From: Pyrrhosoma nymphula
Taxonomy: Eukaryota > Arthropoda > Insecta > Odonata > Coenagrionidae
Assembly (NCBI GenBank): GCA_963573305.1
Contig: OY754332.1
Coordinates: 144,515,977-144,579,976, forward strand
Reading direction: 5' to 3'
Length of the DNA: 64,000 bases
Part shown: piece after piece, positions 23,770-35,176 of the stretch
Numbering within the stretch: the first letter of the stretch is position 1
Layout: each line of letters opens with the position of its first letter
Translations under genes and position numbers: made by a program
Notes under the pieces: generated by a model
Told to the model about the DNA's origin: nothing
The model's database searches: none
What the model saw: only the letters and a program-made list of their open reading frames with translations

Positions 23770-23830
23770 GAGATATGCGCTCGATCCCCAGTCCAGGCAA
23801 ATTATTTTTTTCTTTGTGAATCTCACTTTC
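23770..23830 (+). mobile_element. SINE tail of the 50.3-kb family
   Basis: GCTCGATCCCCAGTCCAGGC followed by AAATTATTTTTTTC and TGTGAAT parallels CCAGTCCAGGCGAATGATTTTTTC and TGTGAAT at 50397-50430, inside the SINE bounded by a target duplication there. CTCGATCCCC looks like the end of a B box. Confidence 0.5.
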
Positions 23831-23929
23831 GTGCAGTTCTAGTGAAATTGGAGCTCGAATGGAAAGGCCTTGCGATGAGCGGCCAGTACCTTAAGGAATC
23901 TAGTGCTCACTTGATCCCGAGGGGAACAT

Positions 23930-24320
23930 CTCCGTTGTCTGCGATTCGGATCTCTCTAAATCCGACGCGGCGGCAGGGGAGACACAGACACACAGGTGGG
24001 CAGTTAGTTTTCCGCTGTTCGTGTTCCGGTGGGCGCCAGGAGAAGTTCCGGGGGGTGGTGGGGGGAGGGGACGGCCGTAGTAAGGGTGGGGAGGGTACGC
24101 AGAGAAGAATTATTCCGCGGGATTTCCTTTCATGGCTAGCTTGATAGCTAGACCTTTCAGCGGGAGAATCGCAATTAAAACTATAGCGGTAGATATAAGT
24201 TGGCTCGCCGCGTAAGGTTGGGTTTGTGGAAGAGAGTTGCAGCGCAAATGAGCGATGGACGAACACGATGTGATCTACATCTGCATGCTATCTCCCGAGC
24301 TGCTTCTAGGGCCTGCGTTA
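23930..24320. other. CpG-rich block with G-runs
   Basis: GC-rich and CpG-rich, with a G-run tract at 24050-24078. Overlapping frames on both strands (23842-24144 plus, 23907-24266 minus) show only compositional bias. A candidate CpG island; no gene assigned. Confidence 0.4.
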
Positions 24321-25079
24321 GGGGGTGTCAAGGCACTATCCACAAAAAATTAAGGGCACAGAGAAGGGAATCGGAGAAAGGAAAGAGCAAAGAGTGAGAG
24401 GTGTTTGGACAGATAAGTACCTCAATTTGCGTTTGTGAAATTAGTATCGGCGCACGGTAAGAAAGAGTTTTTGAGACTACTGTTTCCTCGTGAGTTTCTC
24501 TTACTTGTCGCTTTTTTCTGTTCCGCAAATGTAAGGAGGGAGTAAAATAATGCCCACCGTGTTGACCAGTGACTCGTGAGATGCATATTTTTTTAGAAAC
24601 GCTAACCTACGGTGTGACCTTCGAGACTTGCAGCTCCCAACCCAGTAAGTACATAGTCAATAGAACGGACTACATTATACAGCGTTGTCCGCACTTCCTG
24701 CTTGCTCGTAGTTGTTTTCGCGCAGCTTTTCTTTGCAATTTATCGAGCTCTCAGATTAAATATTTCTGTTCTGGATCCCAGATGCCTGAGTCGTACTCAC
24801 AATGTGGCTTAATGGGAGTGAGAAGACACTTCTCTTTCGCTTTTCGCCTGACGTGTATCCAACTACTCGCTTGGTGAATCCCAATCTCTTTAATGCAGCG
24901 CCGCAAACGTTCCGAATACGTTTACCCCTCGTTACGTCCGAAGTTATGGTAGGTAACGCCTAGGCACTTTGCTTCGTCTGCTACATTCACCCCAACTTGA
25001 GTAAAAATGGCTGGTATTAATCCATAATTTTACACACTGGGATTTACTGGTCTCGACAGCGGTTTCATTAAGTTTCAGA

Positions 25080-25290
25080 ATAATACACTTCAAATCTAGC
25101 CCCCCGTCTGCCGACGGCCGTCAGCACCTTTCATAAAGAGAAGTTTAAAGCGACGCCAGTATTTTCTCAACCCTTCCTCCGTTCTCGATATAATCCAACC
25201 CTCAGTAAAATAATCCTCCCTCATGTCCTCAATGAGGCAAATAACCCCAGTTGTCGGTCGCCTCCCTAAATAATCAACAATCCGGCCTCT
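25080..25290 (+). mobile_element. SINE 3' part (family of 41.6 kb)
   Basis: The segment CATAAAGAGAAGTTTAAAGCGACGCC, CTCAACCCTTCCTCCG, a stretch of C-rich A/T, then GTTGTCGGTCGCC(T)CCC resembles 41770-41905 (AAAGAGCAGACTAATATCGACGCC, CTACGCCCTTCCTCCG, GCTGTCAGTCGTCCCC). The tRNA-derived head is missing or decayed. Confidence 0.55.
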
Positions 25291-27989
25291 GTATAGAAAA
25301 TGTCCGTTTTTTCATTCTATTGCTAGATTTGGTGTAATGATGGATGACTTATGGATTAAATAAAGATATGCGAAAATGCATAAATTCAAAGGAATAAGTA
25401 TACCGAGGCTATGGCGAGATGAGGGGAATATCAAAACTGCCTGACGTCAGGCAGACTCCGCTATATTCATGAGAAAGAGAAAACAGGCAAGGCCGTGCTC
25501 TTCACCGGGCCAGGGCACACAACAACAATTCGTCGATTCCTTAACGAGCAGCACCAACTTCCAAGTCGTGCTTGCTCATGACGTGCGTTCCGCCGCGTCA
25601 AATAGTCTCGTACAACTCCAACCAGCATCAGTTGTATCCCTCCGCCGAACACGTTGGCGCTAAATTCAGTCCCGCCCCTAACGTCATCATGTATGTGTTC
25701 CACAGTGTACCGAGGTGGTAAAGGGATAATAATGATGTAAATTCGCATTTTACCGCATATTTTAATGTCAATCAATCTAGTCGAATGAAATCACTCCTTA
25801 AAGCTGGAAATTTACGTACTTAAAATAGTGACATAAAAATTTGTGCTATGCATTTTGGTTGAAATCAACGTAAAATTAAGAGGGCCTTGTAATTTTCATG
25901 TATAGGTAGGTATCTTCTCTTCTCTGCAGTCAGTCATTTGCTTTCTCTTGCTGGTTTTATGAACACCATGGGAAATTGAATCTGAGAATTCATTGATTAA
26001 GTGAGAGTCATTGAACTTTTCACCTGACCATCTTATTCTAATATTCCACGCATGGATATCAATGTGCAATTTCAAGTTTTCCTTAAAAAAAAGGGATGCT
26101 GATATTCTCGACGTTTTTCGCTCACACTCTTTTTCTCGAATTAATTTTAGGCACTTCAAGCCGTCTTCAAATATTATGCTCGCCAGACCTCTCACTTTAT
26201 CGCCATCAGTATGCGAGCCTTTACAGTAAGAGGGTGTGCGGTTTGTTTACTTCAACATTTACTGAAGTAGCCCCTATACAAATGGAACGAAAATTGAAAT
26301 AGAGGAATTATTAACTATTCTTTTGATTAACTGCGGTGTTCTTCTATTTGATTCTAGTTGATCAACTGCCGTGAAATAAATGGCACGAATAAGTCTCTAT
26401 TTCTCAGGTTACGAAAAATATTTTTTTAATTACGTGATTGAAGTATTCATGGTTTTTCCACCAGACCAGGCTATTATCACGACGTCCTTTCGAATAATGT
26501 TACGTCAAAGCAGTGCAAAACGTTAATAATTTGCCCTAATGGATAATTTTTAGTTCGAGAGGTAAAGTGCGCACAAGAGTTACAGCACGACTTAATTGTG
26601 AATACCTTATATTTTCTGTAGCATTTGCATTATTGTTACTTTATATGAGTCTCAGTATATTTAATGATCCTCTTGTAAACTTCTTTTTCCTTTAAATTCC
26701 CCTAACGCAGGCAATGCCTTATGAGGCACTTAATTATTTATTTTATGCTTGATATTGTATGTACCACTATTTTACGTGCAACAAGGGATAGATATCCGTA
26801 AACATCAGTAATATATTCCGTTTAATCCTACTTCTTTCCATTGTTCTCTTAAAACACTCTTTCTTGGAAATCAAGTGCTAATCAAGACCTAATGATTTTT
26901 AGTTCTTATGATGATTTTACCAAATTACATAGTTCTGTTTTATGCTGTATAAGTTTGCTCTTTTCACGTTTTTAATACGATCTCTCCCGATGCGCTATGT
27001 TTCTCTTGCTTTTGGTGTTGTCTCAAGCTTGATATTTCTTATCATAGGTTAATTACTCTATCGCGTCTTTAAAAAATTAAATAAAAGAAGTATTCTTATA
27101 CTTCCAGCTGCTAATGTTATCGAATGGAGTTCTGCACAACACTTGTAAGAATTTCATTCCTAAATATACAGAAAAGAGATAACAGTTTTTGACATTACAC
27201 AGGGCAATTTATGCCATTATATCTCATTCGACGGTTATTTTAGTTAGATCATTGACTTTAAATATCCTGGACTGCCCTTGTCCGATGCTACCTCAAACAT
27301 CAGTGACCAGTTAGTTCTTAGATAGCATTTAAGTTTACAGTGATACTTGGCCTTGCAATGCACTGAATCATGTCGTCCCTCGCATTATTTAAAATTCTTG
27401 TCGTACTAGATAGTGCCTAGAATTTTTTTAAAAAGACGAATAATCTAGAATTACTAGTTAGAATCATGACCTTTAAAACATTGAAACTCACTAAAATTAC
27501 GATATAATTTGAATATTCAAGTGTTTTAAAGCATTTTACTACCTAAAATACAGATTTTTGTTTGAGGCATGAAACTTTCTTAAGTACCTACCATTAGCGA
27601 TTCAGCATCATACTTGAGAATGAAACATTATTTGAAATCCGAATTAATATTTAAAAATTTTCAAATCACTCACCACACATTTTTCTATGGTAAGTGAAAC
27701 TCCAAAGTTTTGTTTGCCAGCCAACTTCAGACACAAATAACCGGTTACCCGCCGCTTTTACAAACAACCAACCAACTCACCGAGACACAAGTATTTCGCA
27801 AATACACCTCATTAGTCGTCGCTTTTCTTCCTCAATTCCTATTTCCTAAGCCCTTCCTTTTTATGCCTAGTCTTTCTAAGCGCCTCATCTTACGCCCTTG
27901 CGGCAGCTTTCCGGGTAGATGTATATTTCAATTCTCCTTTCCTGAGACTCCGATTCGCGCCTCTCACTCCCCCTGTATTTCTCCCCTCC
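25291..27989. other. Unassigned AT-rich stretch
   Basis: Nothing assignable. Short frames at 25467-25775 (both strands), 25896-26302 and 27710-28048 have no recognised domain. Confidence 0.4.
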
Positions 27990-28340
27990 ACCGACCTTCG
28001 AACCAAAGTGATCTTTCGCAGCTTCGTGAGGCGGCACTGCTATCGTAACTTAGCAACTGTATACATGGATGGGTGCGTTGATCCTCCCGTCGATTCGACC
28101 ACCCGCTTGGATCACAAAATCCTCTCCGCCTTGCTGTTGTCTTCCCGTGCCCTTGCCCGGCGGCGTCGCCCCCCCCCCCTCCTCACACCTTACACCTTGC
28201 CGTCACAAATAGTTAATGGAGGCGGTCGCGTCCCGGGTTGTTAGGGCTGGGTTTCATCGCACCCCCATCCCACGGCCCGGCGCCCCCAGGAGCCTTCTCC
28301 GCAGTGATGAATGGGAGGCGCTAGATGGGGTGATAACTGA
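27990..28340. other. CpG-rich block
   Basis: A raised GC/CpG region with a long C run near 28170. Open frames 28008-28244 and 28216-28431 overlap and show only compositional bias. Candidate CpG island. Confidence 0.35.
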
Positions 28341-28625
28341 TAGGGGTGGCGGTGACGATGGGGCTACCTTCGGCCTTGTTGTCTGGACAATGAGCCAGAC
28401 GTGTCAGAGCCTTTCGCAGAAGTGGTGGTAACGGGACGCCTTTCAATATTCCGTGTGGAACTTAGTGATGAAGGCGCACCGAAGAGTTTGTGAAAGTATA
28501 GAGTCTGTGTGTATATTGTGTCATGTATCATAAAGCAGCCATAAGCTATAACATCTTCATCTGAGTCTAGATCGGTGGACTATGACTAATCACAGGCTGA
28601 TACTAATGCTAATGTAGGTATAACT

Positions 28626-28860
28626 CTCATCATCATCATCAGCGGTCATCGATCGAAAGATGGGTTTGCTGCCGATCTGCGCTCATATCTCTTCAGCTAA
28701 CCTCTTAATTCATTTAGTTTTTTTTATCGTTCCTCATTATTGTCCTGATGCATTCCATTCCTGGTATTCCTGAGAAACTCCCCCCATCCTGTTTCCTCCC
28801 TGAGACAGGCTCTGAATTTGGCATCGTTAATGTCACTCTTTTTGGTGTGCTTGCTCTTGC
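28626..28860 (-). mobile_element. LINE 3' tail with GAT-repeat end
   Basis: The minus strand gives FRACLREETGWGEF and, in the next frame, GIPGMECIRTIMRN, then DRQQTHLSIDDR over the ANQS position, ending in a (GATGAT)n run (28628-28641 as CATCATCATCATC on plus). This matches the C-terminal pattern of the RTE-like LINEs in the window, and short GAT-type tails are usual for RTE clades. Its 3' end faces left. Confidence 0.7.
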
Positions 28861-29039
28861 TTACATCCACTGAAGTTTCACCATGGTTCATATTGACAGT
28901 AGAGTAAAAACTGGTATCACGAGTAAAAGAATGGACATGCCCGTTGAATAGCTAAGGGAGATTTTTTTCCTTTACACATGCTGAAGTTCTATCACAAATT
29001 GGAAGAGCTAAATTTTTAGCTCAATTTCCTTTCCATAGC

Positions 29040-29800
29040 AATTTTATTCATTCATAAAAAAGGAGTAAAGGAAAAATTAAATACAGGAATAAAGGTGCTT
29101 GGAGAAAAGATCATCTTGACTTTGCTGATCACATAGTTCTTTTGCCAGAGAAGAAGGAAAATCTGACGAGATTGCTTAGCTGTATGGCAATAACCAAGGA
29201 AAAAAATACAACTTCCAGATTAATTTTAAGAAAATAAAGGTGATGGGTTGTGGTAGGAATCAAGAAGACAGAAGTTAAATTTTGACCACAAAAAATTGCT
29301 ATCTGAGAAGCAGGATTAACAGAAAAGCAATAAGTAATATAGATATTGCGAGCCGGTGAGCCCAAGCAAGGCATAGAAAGAACTTTACCAAAACATACAT
29401 TTGGAGTATGATCTCATGTAGCAGTGAAGCCTGTACAATAACAGCAGCAGAGCAAAAGGGATCGGAAGCAATGGAGATGTGGCTCTACCGAAGAATGATG
29501 AAGATCTAATGGACTGAGAGAATCACTAACGAAGGATTCCTACGAAAAGCTAGCGACAAAAGAAGCATAATAAGTACTCTGCGAAGGAGAGACAAAATTG
29601 TTGGACACATTTTGCGGCACAAAAGCCTAATGAAAACAATACTGGAAGGAGAAATGAATGTGAAGAACGGCATAGGAAGACCAAGAATGGAATACATCAA
29701 GCAAATCATGAATGACGTCAAAATGAATAACTATGTAAAAATGAAGCAAAGAGGAGAGTGGTTTGGAGCACGGCTGCAATTCAATCTTCGGATCGTTAAC
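29040..29800 (+). mobile_element. LINE 3' part, RT motif C to C-terminus
   Basis: The plus strand reads FADHIVLLPEKKENLTRLL (about 29119-29175), the RT motif C, where the second Asp of FADD has become His. A CGRNQEDRS-type segment follows (29249-29277). Then come SSEACTITAAEQKGSEAMEMW, LYRRMMKI, WTERITNEG, LRRRDKIVGHILRHKSLMKTIL, IGRPRMEYIKQIMNDV and RGEWFGARLQF. Stops break the frame several times. The 145-codon frame at 29612-30049 begins inside this region; only its first third is LINE. It lies next to an oppositely oriented LINE tail (28626-28860). Confidence 0.85.
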
Positions 29801-31055
29801 TTCATAGTTTACCTCGTCATATCACTAATAGTAGCCAGCTTTCATCGTCTGCTTTCGAATTGCATGCGTGTCTCACGAGAAGTCATGCGTGGAATTTCAA
29901 TTAATTTCCTGGAAGATGATCACATTGTACTCGGATGGTCTAGCGCATGCTGCAATTCATCACCATCCAAATTAGGCTCCGGGGAGGTGGGTACTCTCAT
30001 GTTGGTAAGCGAACATTTAATTCATCAAAAATCAACCTTAGACATTTAAAGAATTACGGAATCTCTATGTGGAAGTTCTCTAGGAAAGATTGGCGGCTTT
30101 GCTGGCTCATTGACTGGTGTGGAACCCGTTGCGTTGGATCGAAATATACCTCGGAATCTGCCATTTTATATTCTGTCACAGATGAAATTTCCCTATTTAA
30201 AACGCGATTAGATTTTAGGTCTCAAAGTAAAGTTAAATCACAGATTCCAATTTTTATGTAATATGTCAACAATATTGACGAAATATACAAACACCTACTG
30301 ATAACCACATGCTTTTGTGGCTGTGGTGAAACAAATTTAAACACGCTGGAGTCAAAGTAGAAATGCGAATTTAATTATAGATCTGTACCAATTTCATATT
30401 TGATACACATATACTGGAAAGACATATGAATCACATATGCATCTTTTGCATTAACGCATCTGTAGAGAACACTCTATGATATTTTATGCCCAATCATCGA
30501 TTTCCCAAAAAAAATATATTTTACACACAAGATGGAAAACCCTAATAATCAGTACTTTCTCTCGCTTCATATGTATATTTCTATTTATGTACGCTTTAAA
30601 ACCACTTTCACGAGTATAGTGGTGAAGAAAGACGAAAAATAATGGAGTAGTGAATGCTGATTATTATTAATGAGAACTGTGCCTAGTGAAATGGGGTACG
30701 CTATTTCCATTTATGTTACCTAGCTTATTTTACCCTTTTTTTACCGAGATTCAAAATCTTTTCCCGCCTTCATGCACACTAAGTCATCGAATTTACATGC
30801 TCCGTGTACAACAAATCTATTAACCAAGCTGAATAAAACCACCTCTGGGATGCGTGGTGGTGTACCTGATATTTGGTCGATGAGTTTCATGAAAGTTGCG
30901 TCCAAATTTGCATCAACATGCGGGGAATATTGGGCTTCTGTGGTCGACCCCCGTCAGAAATATTTTTTCCGAGAACGAGACCTCAAATGAGACGGAATAG
31001 CTAATGCCCGAGAAATGGCTGTTATGCCGGTGTTTGTTTACGGTGGTCCTTTTAT
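29801..31055. other. Unassigned stretch
   Basis: AT-rich; the frames 29947-30261 and 30772-30990 carry no motif. Confidence 0.35.
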
Positions 31056-31500
31056 CTCCCACGAATACCAGCCATTGGCGTCGCCGGCGGCGTAATTTAG
31101 CCCGCGGAGTGGGGAGGGCGACGCGGGCGTATCCCGATCGGCAACCTTGTTATGCGGCACTCCTCCGCTCAAAAGCCAAGTTTTCACGGCATGAAATTGA
31201 TTGAAAGCGTTAAAAAAAAGTATTGATTTCTCTGCCCGACGTCGACTCGCGACGCCCCCTAGCCCGCCTATCGGGAGCCACCACGTTCCCCCGGGGCAGG
31301 AAATATTGGCGGGACACGAAGCCCGACCCTCCCCACCAGCGTGCCCCCCGCCGATCCACAAGTGAACTCCCTGTTGCCTTGCAGCGCCGGGTTAAAGCAC
31401 CGGGAGAGGCCTCGGAAACTTCGCGAGCAAAGATTTCCATCGGTCGCTTTGAGACTCGAAGAGCTGAGTCGGAGAGGAGAAAATTTTTCTCCTGGGGTCA
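31056..31500. other. CpG-rich block with overlapping frames
   Basis: Dense CpG including CGCCGGCGGCG (31081-31091). Open frames of 76-107 codons exist on both strands (31038-31361 minus, 31223-31510 plus, 31210-31440 minus), as expected where GC content removes stops. No domain is recognised. Candidate CpG island or GC-rich exon/UTR. Confidence 0.4.
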
Positions 31501-32499
31501 AGCCCACTAATCGATCTTTTGAATACTCTACAGGTGCGTTTCATTCTGTAGGGAGCTGTGGAATTGAAATGGGTATTCGGGGCCAGGCTTAAGAGATTGA
31601 ATTTAAAAATAAACCAGGGTTCGGTCGTTGTCCCCAAAATTCGTCCTTTGGTGTACTGGTATATTTTGTTGTAAATGAAAAGGTGGATGGAAGGTTATCA
31701 GTGACATGACCTGAGATTTAAGATTTTGAATTGAGACTTGATAATTCATTCGAGAGAAGTGGAAGATTTTTATACTAAAATTATTATGCTCTTGCACGAC
31801 TTGACTAGATTTCGCATACTCTCTTATTCCGCACTCTGACTATAAAAATATGCACATTGAGAAAATCACCTGCAAGGTTTCCATCGGTTTCTGCAAGATG
31901 TAGTAAATTTTAATGTTTGGTGTTCTTGATGATCGACCACATGGCCTCAATTTACCTTTCGGCTCATAAAATCATCTCTGATCTAACTATCTTGTTTTGG
32001 GACACATTTTGGATTGAGTACTTATATCAGGAACTTTAAAGGAGCAAGGGATAGTATATAGTATAGAGGATAATCCTCTTTTGCCGTGGTCCTATTTTTT
32101 TTATTCCGTTCCGCAACAGAACAGTCATCCAGTTTCCCCCTAAAATTAATATTTCATTATTTAATAAATAAATACATACCACGATTACATGCTTTTAATG
32201 AAGCTTCCTTGCTCTCGTTGATATAATAGCAAGCGCGAAATATTCAGGTGTATGAATAATCTGTGTCTTCTAAGGCTGAGAAATTACGTCGTAACCTTCC
32301 GTGAAATCATTATAAACCCCTCCCCCCTCCTCCTTTTATCGTTGTAGAAGATGAGAATTAATAGAAAGAATTATCGTCCTTTGCTCCTATAGGTCAAGAA
32401 CATTCATTATTTGCTTACATGCCAATCGTGCCATTTCCTTCCGGGGTAGGTCAATTCAAATTTCTTAGTTATTAATGTTAGGCAAAGGAAACCGGCTCT
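31501..32499. other. Unassigned stretch
   Basis: No gene or repeat recognised. Confidence 0.35.
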
Positions 32500-34350
32500 C
32501 TTTTCTTAATTTCTCCCATAATGCTCTATCGCTTCTGTTGCATTCATGCATTGATTCATACACACTCTTGTTTTCTCAAGACTTCTATCATTTCTCCTCT
32601 TAAGATTCTTTTCCTTCACGCTTAACCGTGACTACCTCTTTCACTATTCACTATCATTTATGTGTTTCGTTACTTTCTTCTAATCCATTCTCTTAACATG
32701 GCCAAACCTACGAAGCACACTCGTTTCATATATGCCCATTTCTGGAACATCTAACACACATTCTTTTATGACATTCATTCCTAATACTATCCATTCTGGT
32801 TTAGCTGGAAATACTTCTCAAGTACCACTTTCATCCAGCCTTTTTCCTTCTATCAAGCTTATTCTGACATTCTCAGGTTTCGCTGCAATATAATAAATTC
32901 GGGAAGAGAACAGTTTTTAACACTGTGATTTTCGCTTCCCTAGACAAACACTCCTCGATACGCTTCACATGATACCTACGACTTACCTTCTGGCATTTAC
33001 ACGCCTATTAATCTTTTTGCCAATCCTTCCATCTTTCGCAAACATTAGGCCAAGATACTCGATTTCGTCTACTTGTTCAATCATTTAATAATTTGCCCCA
33101 TCATTCAACCATTCCTATCTATCTCCCTGTCAACAACAACTAATTTGGTATTAGACGCATTTGCCCTCAAATCTATTCTCCCTATTGCTTCATGGAAATT
33201 ATCCAGGAGCTTCCGCTTTCTAATCCGCACCCTCAGGGAGAAGCACAGAATCATTTATATACATTATAACTCGCGCATCATTTCCAACCGTTACACCGGC
33301 GTTATACCTAAATGCATCTCTCAAATTTATTCATAAAATCATAGAACAATCATGGTGACAAAACGCCTCGATTAAATACGCTCTGTATTATGTCAAACCA
33401 GTCACTAAAATTCCCATCAACTCTCACTTTTGCCTTGTTATTATCATTCAACGCTTTCATTGTATTATCGGAGACAACCTCCATGTGGAGGGAAATCCTT
33501 CCGGTGTTGAAAGGTGCTTGTCGTTGTGCGGCTGGCGATCAGCCGCCACACATTCAATAACTGCTCATTTACTCTTATAGTCCTTCAAAACCTTCCACAA
33601 CGTATTTATATTTACCCTTTCAGATTCATTTTCTTTATCCGAAAATGCACATAATACTTTCTTTCGAATGTCATCGCGTTTCTCTAACATTTGCAAAGTG
33701 CAAACAGCAGATCACTACATCCCTCCCGGGCGTAGGCCCACACTGTACGCCGCAGATGCTGTACTTACTTACTACCATCTTCACTCTCTCATTTAGGATC
33801 AAGCCTTCACTTAGACCTTCTTGCACACTATCTTCAGCTTCTAATCACAATACCAATCCACTGACATCAGTTGCGACTACATCGCGCTTGGTTTTACAAA
33901 CACATAAAATATCCAACCGTCTCAGTTTTATTTCACTAATCTCTCACATTACTAGTACCGATTGTCAGGTCTGCATGGCCATGTCCGTCTCTTGCTGGGC
34001 TTTATACAGATTTCACATTCCATCGTGACTTCGGTTATCTGAGGCTATTCTTTGGCATTTGCAGTTAGTTGCATTAGAGTACGCATGTTTTACAGCCTTT
34101 GCAGTACACGCCGCGTGTATCTTTCCCTGCTAACGGTCGCGGCGATCCACTGCTCAGTTTCATCCCATTTTCGCCAGTATGACACAATTGAAACCAAAGC
34201 CTTGTGATACCATGGACTCGCTTTCATTCTTCTACTCGAGCTAGAATCCCTTCTAAGAGGACATGAGAGCATACTATTTGAGCCAGCATACCGTTTCCAG
34301 CGACCCAACACCCGGAGGTGTATGCGGTGTATTGACACACCGGGACGCAT
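32500..34350 (-). mobile_element. Minus-strand LINE remnant (RT palm to C-terminus plus 5' piece)
   Basis: On minus, from the right: a frame at 34350-34090 (CPLRRDSSSSRRMK...RVLQRL) and an ECEICIKPSKRRTWPCR segment (~34022-33970) of unclear domain. Then the RT: NGNFSDWFDIIQS...GVLSP (33420-33370), YINDSVLLPEGAD in place of the YADD box (33260-33222), LLDNFHEAIGRIDLRANASN (~33205-33145), EQVDEIEYLGLMFAKDGR and IGKKINRRVNARR (~33080-32985), and ETSVLRRFGHVKRMD (~32730-32690). The N-terminal RT blocks seem deleted. YADD has become YIND, removing a catalytic Asp. It is close in pattern to the LINE at 50.9-51.7 kb and differs from the one at 36-39 kb. Confidence 0.75.
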
Positions 34351-34530
34351 TCATTAGTTATTTAACATTTTTCTAAATTCTGAAATAAAAAATGAGGATG
34401 AAACAGTGAGAAAAATGAGCAATAAGGTATTACAACAACACTACAAGCAATGTGAACCGATATTACGATTATACTACTCACGCATTCATTTCAATAAAGT
34501 TTTTGTACTTTTCTACACTTTTTATTTTTT

Positions 34531-34578
34531 AATAACACAACGCGTTTCACCAATTTTTTGGCATCGTCAGGTGTGGTA
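34531..34578 (-). ncRNA. Hammerhead-ribozyme-like motif at Penelope terminus
   Basis: On minus: ACAC, CTGACGA (34564-34570), an extra T, helix II GCCAA/TTGGT with an A4 loop, GAAA, palindromic ACGCGT as helix III, then TT at the cleavage position and GTGT. ACAC directly before CTGACGA pairs with GTGT directly after GTT, forming helix I. All three helices are therefore visible around a core matching CUGANGA...GAAA. Small hammerheads with a diminished helix III are established in Penelope-like elements, where they act as dimers. Activity here is inferred. Confidence 0.7.
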
Positions 34579-34768
34579 GTTTGTTTACATATGATATTGT
34601 TGCCATTGTCAGATAAAGAACATTAAATTTGATTTTAAAGAAATGTTTACATTAAAAAATTACAAAAAGGAAATGCAACAAAAAAAAGGAAAAGGAGGGT
34701 AAAAAAAATATTAACATGAAAATAATAGCAACAAAAATTTACTCCCAATACTTGGCAAAACAATGAAA

Positions 34769-35116
34769 TCAAGGGGTGGTGGTATGAGGAAGGTCAACGT
34801 TTTTTAACGAAAATTTTCCAGAAAGTAGTGGGGAGGTATGTGTAAAAAGCTGCTCATTACATAGATTTGGAGAATGCCTGATAATTTCAATTTGTCTGAA
34901 TGCATCCATTTTTAAACCTTTGGGAAGGATATGTAAAATTTCAGGGATAAATTCACTGACATGATTGCACTCTATAAGGTGTTTAGCAAAAAGAGAGACA
35001 GAATCTCTATTATTTAAACTACGGACATGTTCTTTTATGCGTGTTTTAAAATTTCGACCGGTTTGACCAATATAAGCTATATTGCAGCTATTGGATTTAA
35101 TTTTATATAAACCCAA
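34769..35116 (-). CDS. GIY-YIG endonuclease domain of Penelope-like element (5'-truncated)
   Basis: A 115-codon open frame begins GLYKIKSNSCNIAYIGQTGR. It holds the paired GLY...YIG signature, the catalytic Arg context (NFKTRIKEH) and a late E in a IEIIRHSPNLCNEQ segment. This is the nicking-nuclease domain that follows the RT in canonical Penelope polyproteins and cuts the target for priming. The frame has no stop but lacks any RT upstream on the same strand. The Met is just the first in frame; the real protein started much further upstream. It is the only TE domain in the window without internal disruption. Expression is unlikely unless driven by flanking sequence. Confidence 0.88.
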   Translation of the reverse strand: MGLYKIKSNSCNIAYIGQTGRNFKTRIKEHVRSLNNRDSVSLFAKHLIECNHVSEFIPEILHILPKGLKMDAFRQIEIIRHSPNLCNEQLFTHTSPLLSGKFSLKNVDLPHTTTP

Positions 35117-35176
35117 CTTCAGAAGTTTATCCTGTTTAATTTTTTTTATGCTAAAGAGAAATGCTCTTTAATTCAA

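Larger units (their letters stand above)
34500..35116 (-). mobile_element. Penelope-like element, 3' part (GIY-YIG endonuclease plus terminal repeat)
   Basis: The minus strand carries the GIY-YIG frame (34769-35116), ~190 bp of AT-rich 3' leader, then a terminal segment with a hammerhead-like core (34531-34578) and CTACACTTTTTATT. It ends at about 35110-35160, where a plus-strand Penelope RT begins, so the element's own RT is missing on this strand. The order ENDO then terminal repeat is that of the 3' end of a Penelope-like element. Confidence 0.85.

Noticed and set aside
31038..31637. Several 66-107-codon frames on both strands
   Set aside because: GC-driven overlapping frames without motifs.
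33645..34028. 127-codon plus-strand frame
   Set aside because: Antisense to the minus-strand LINE remnant.
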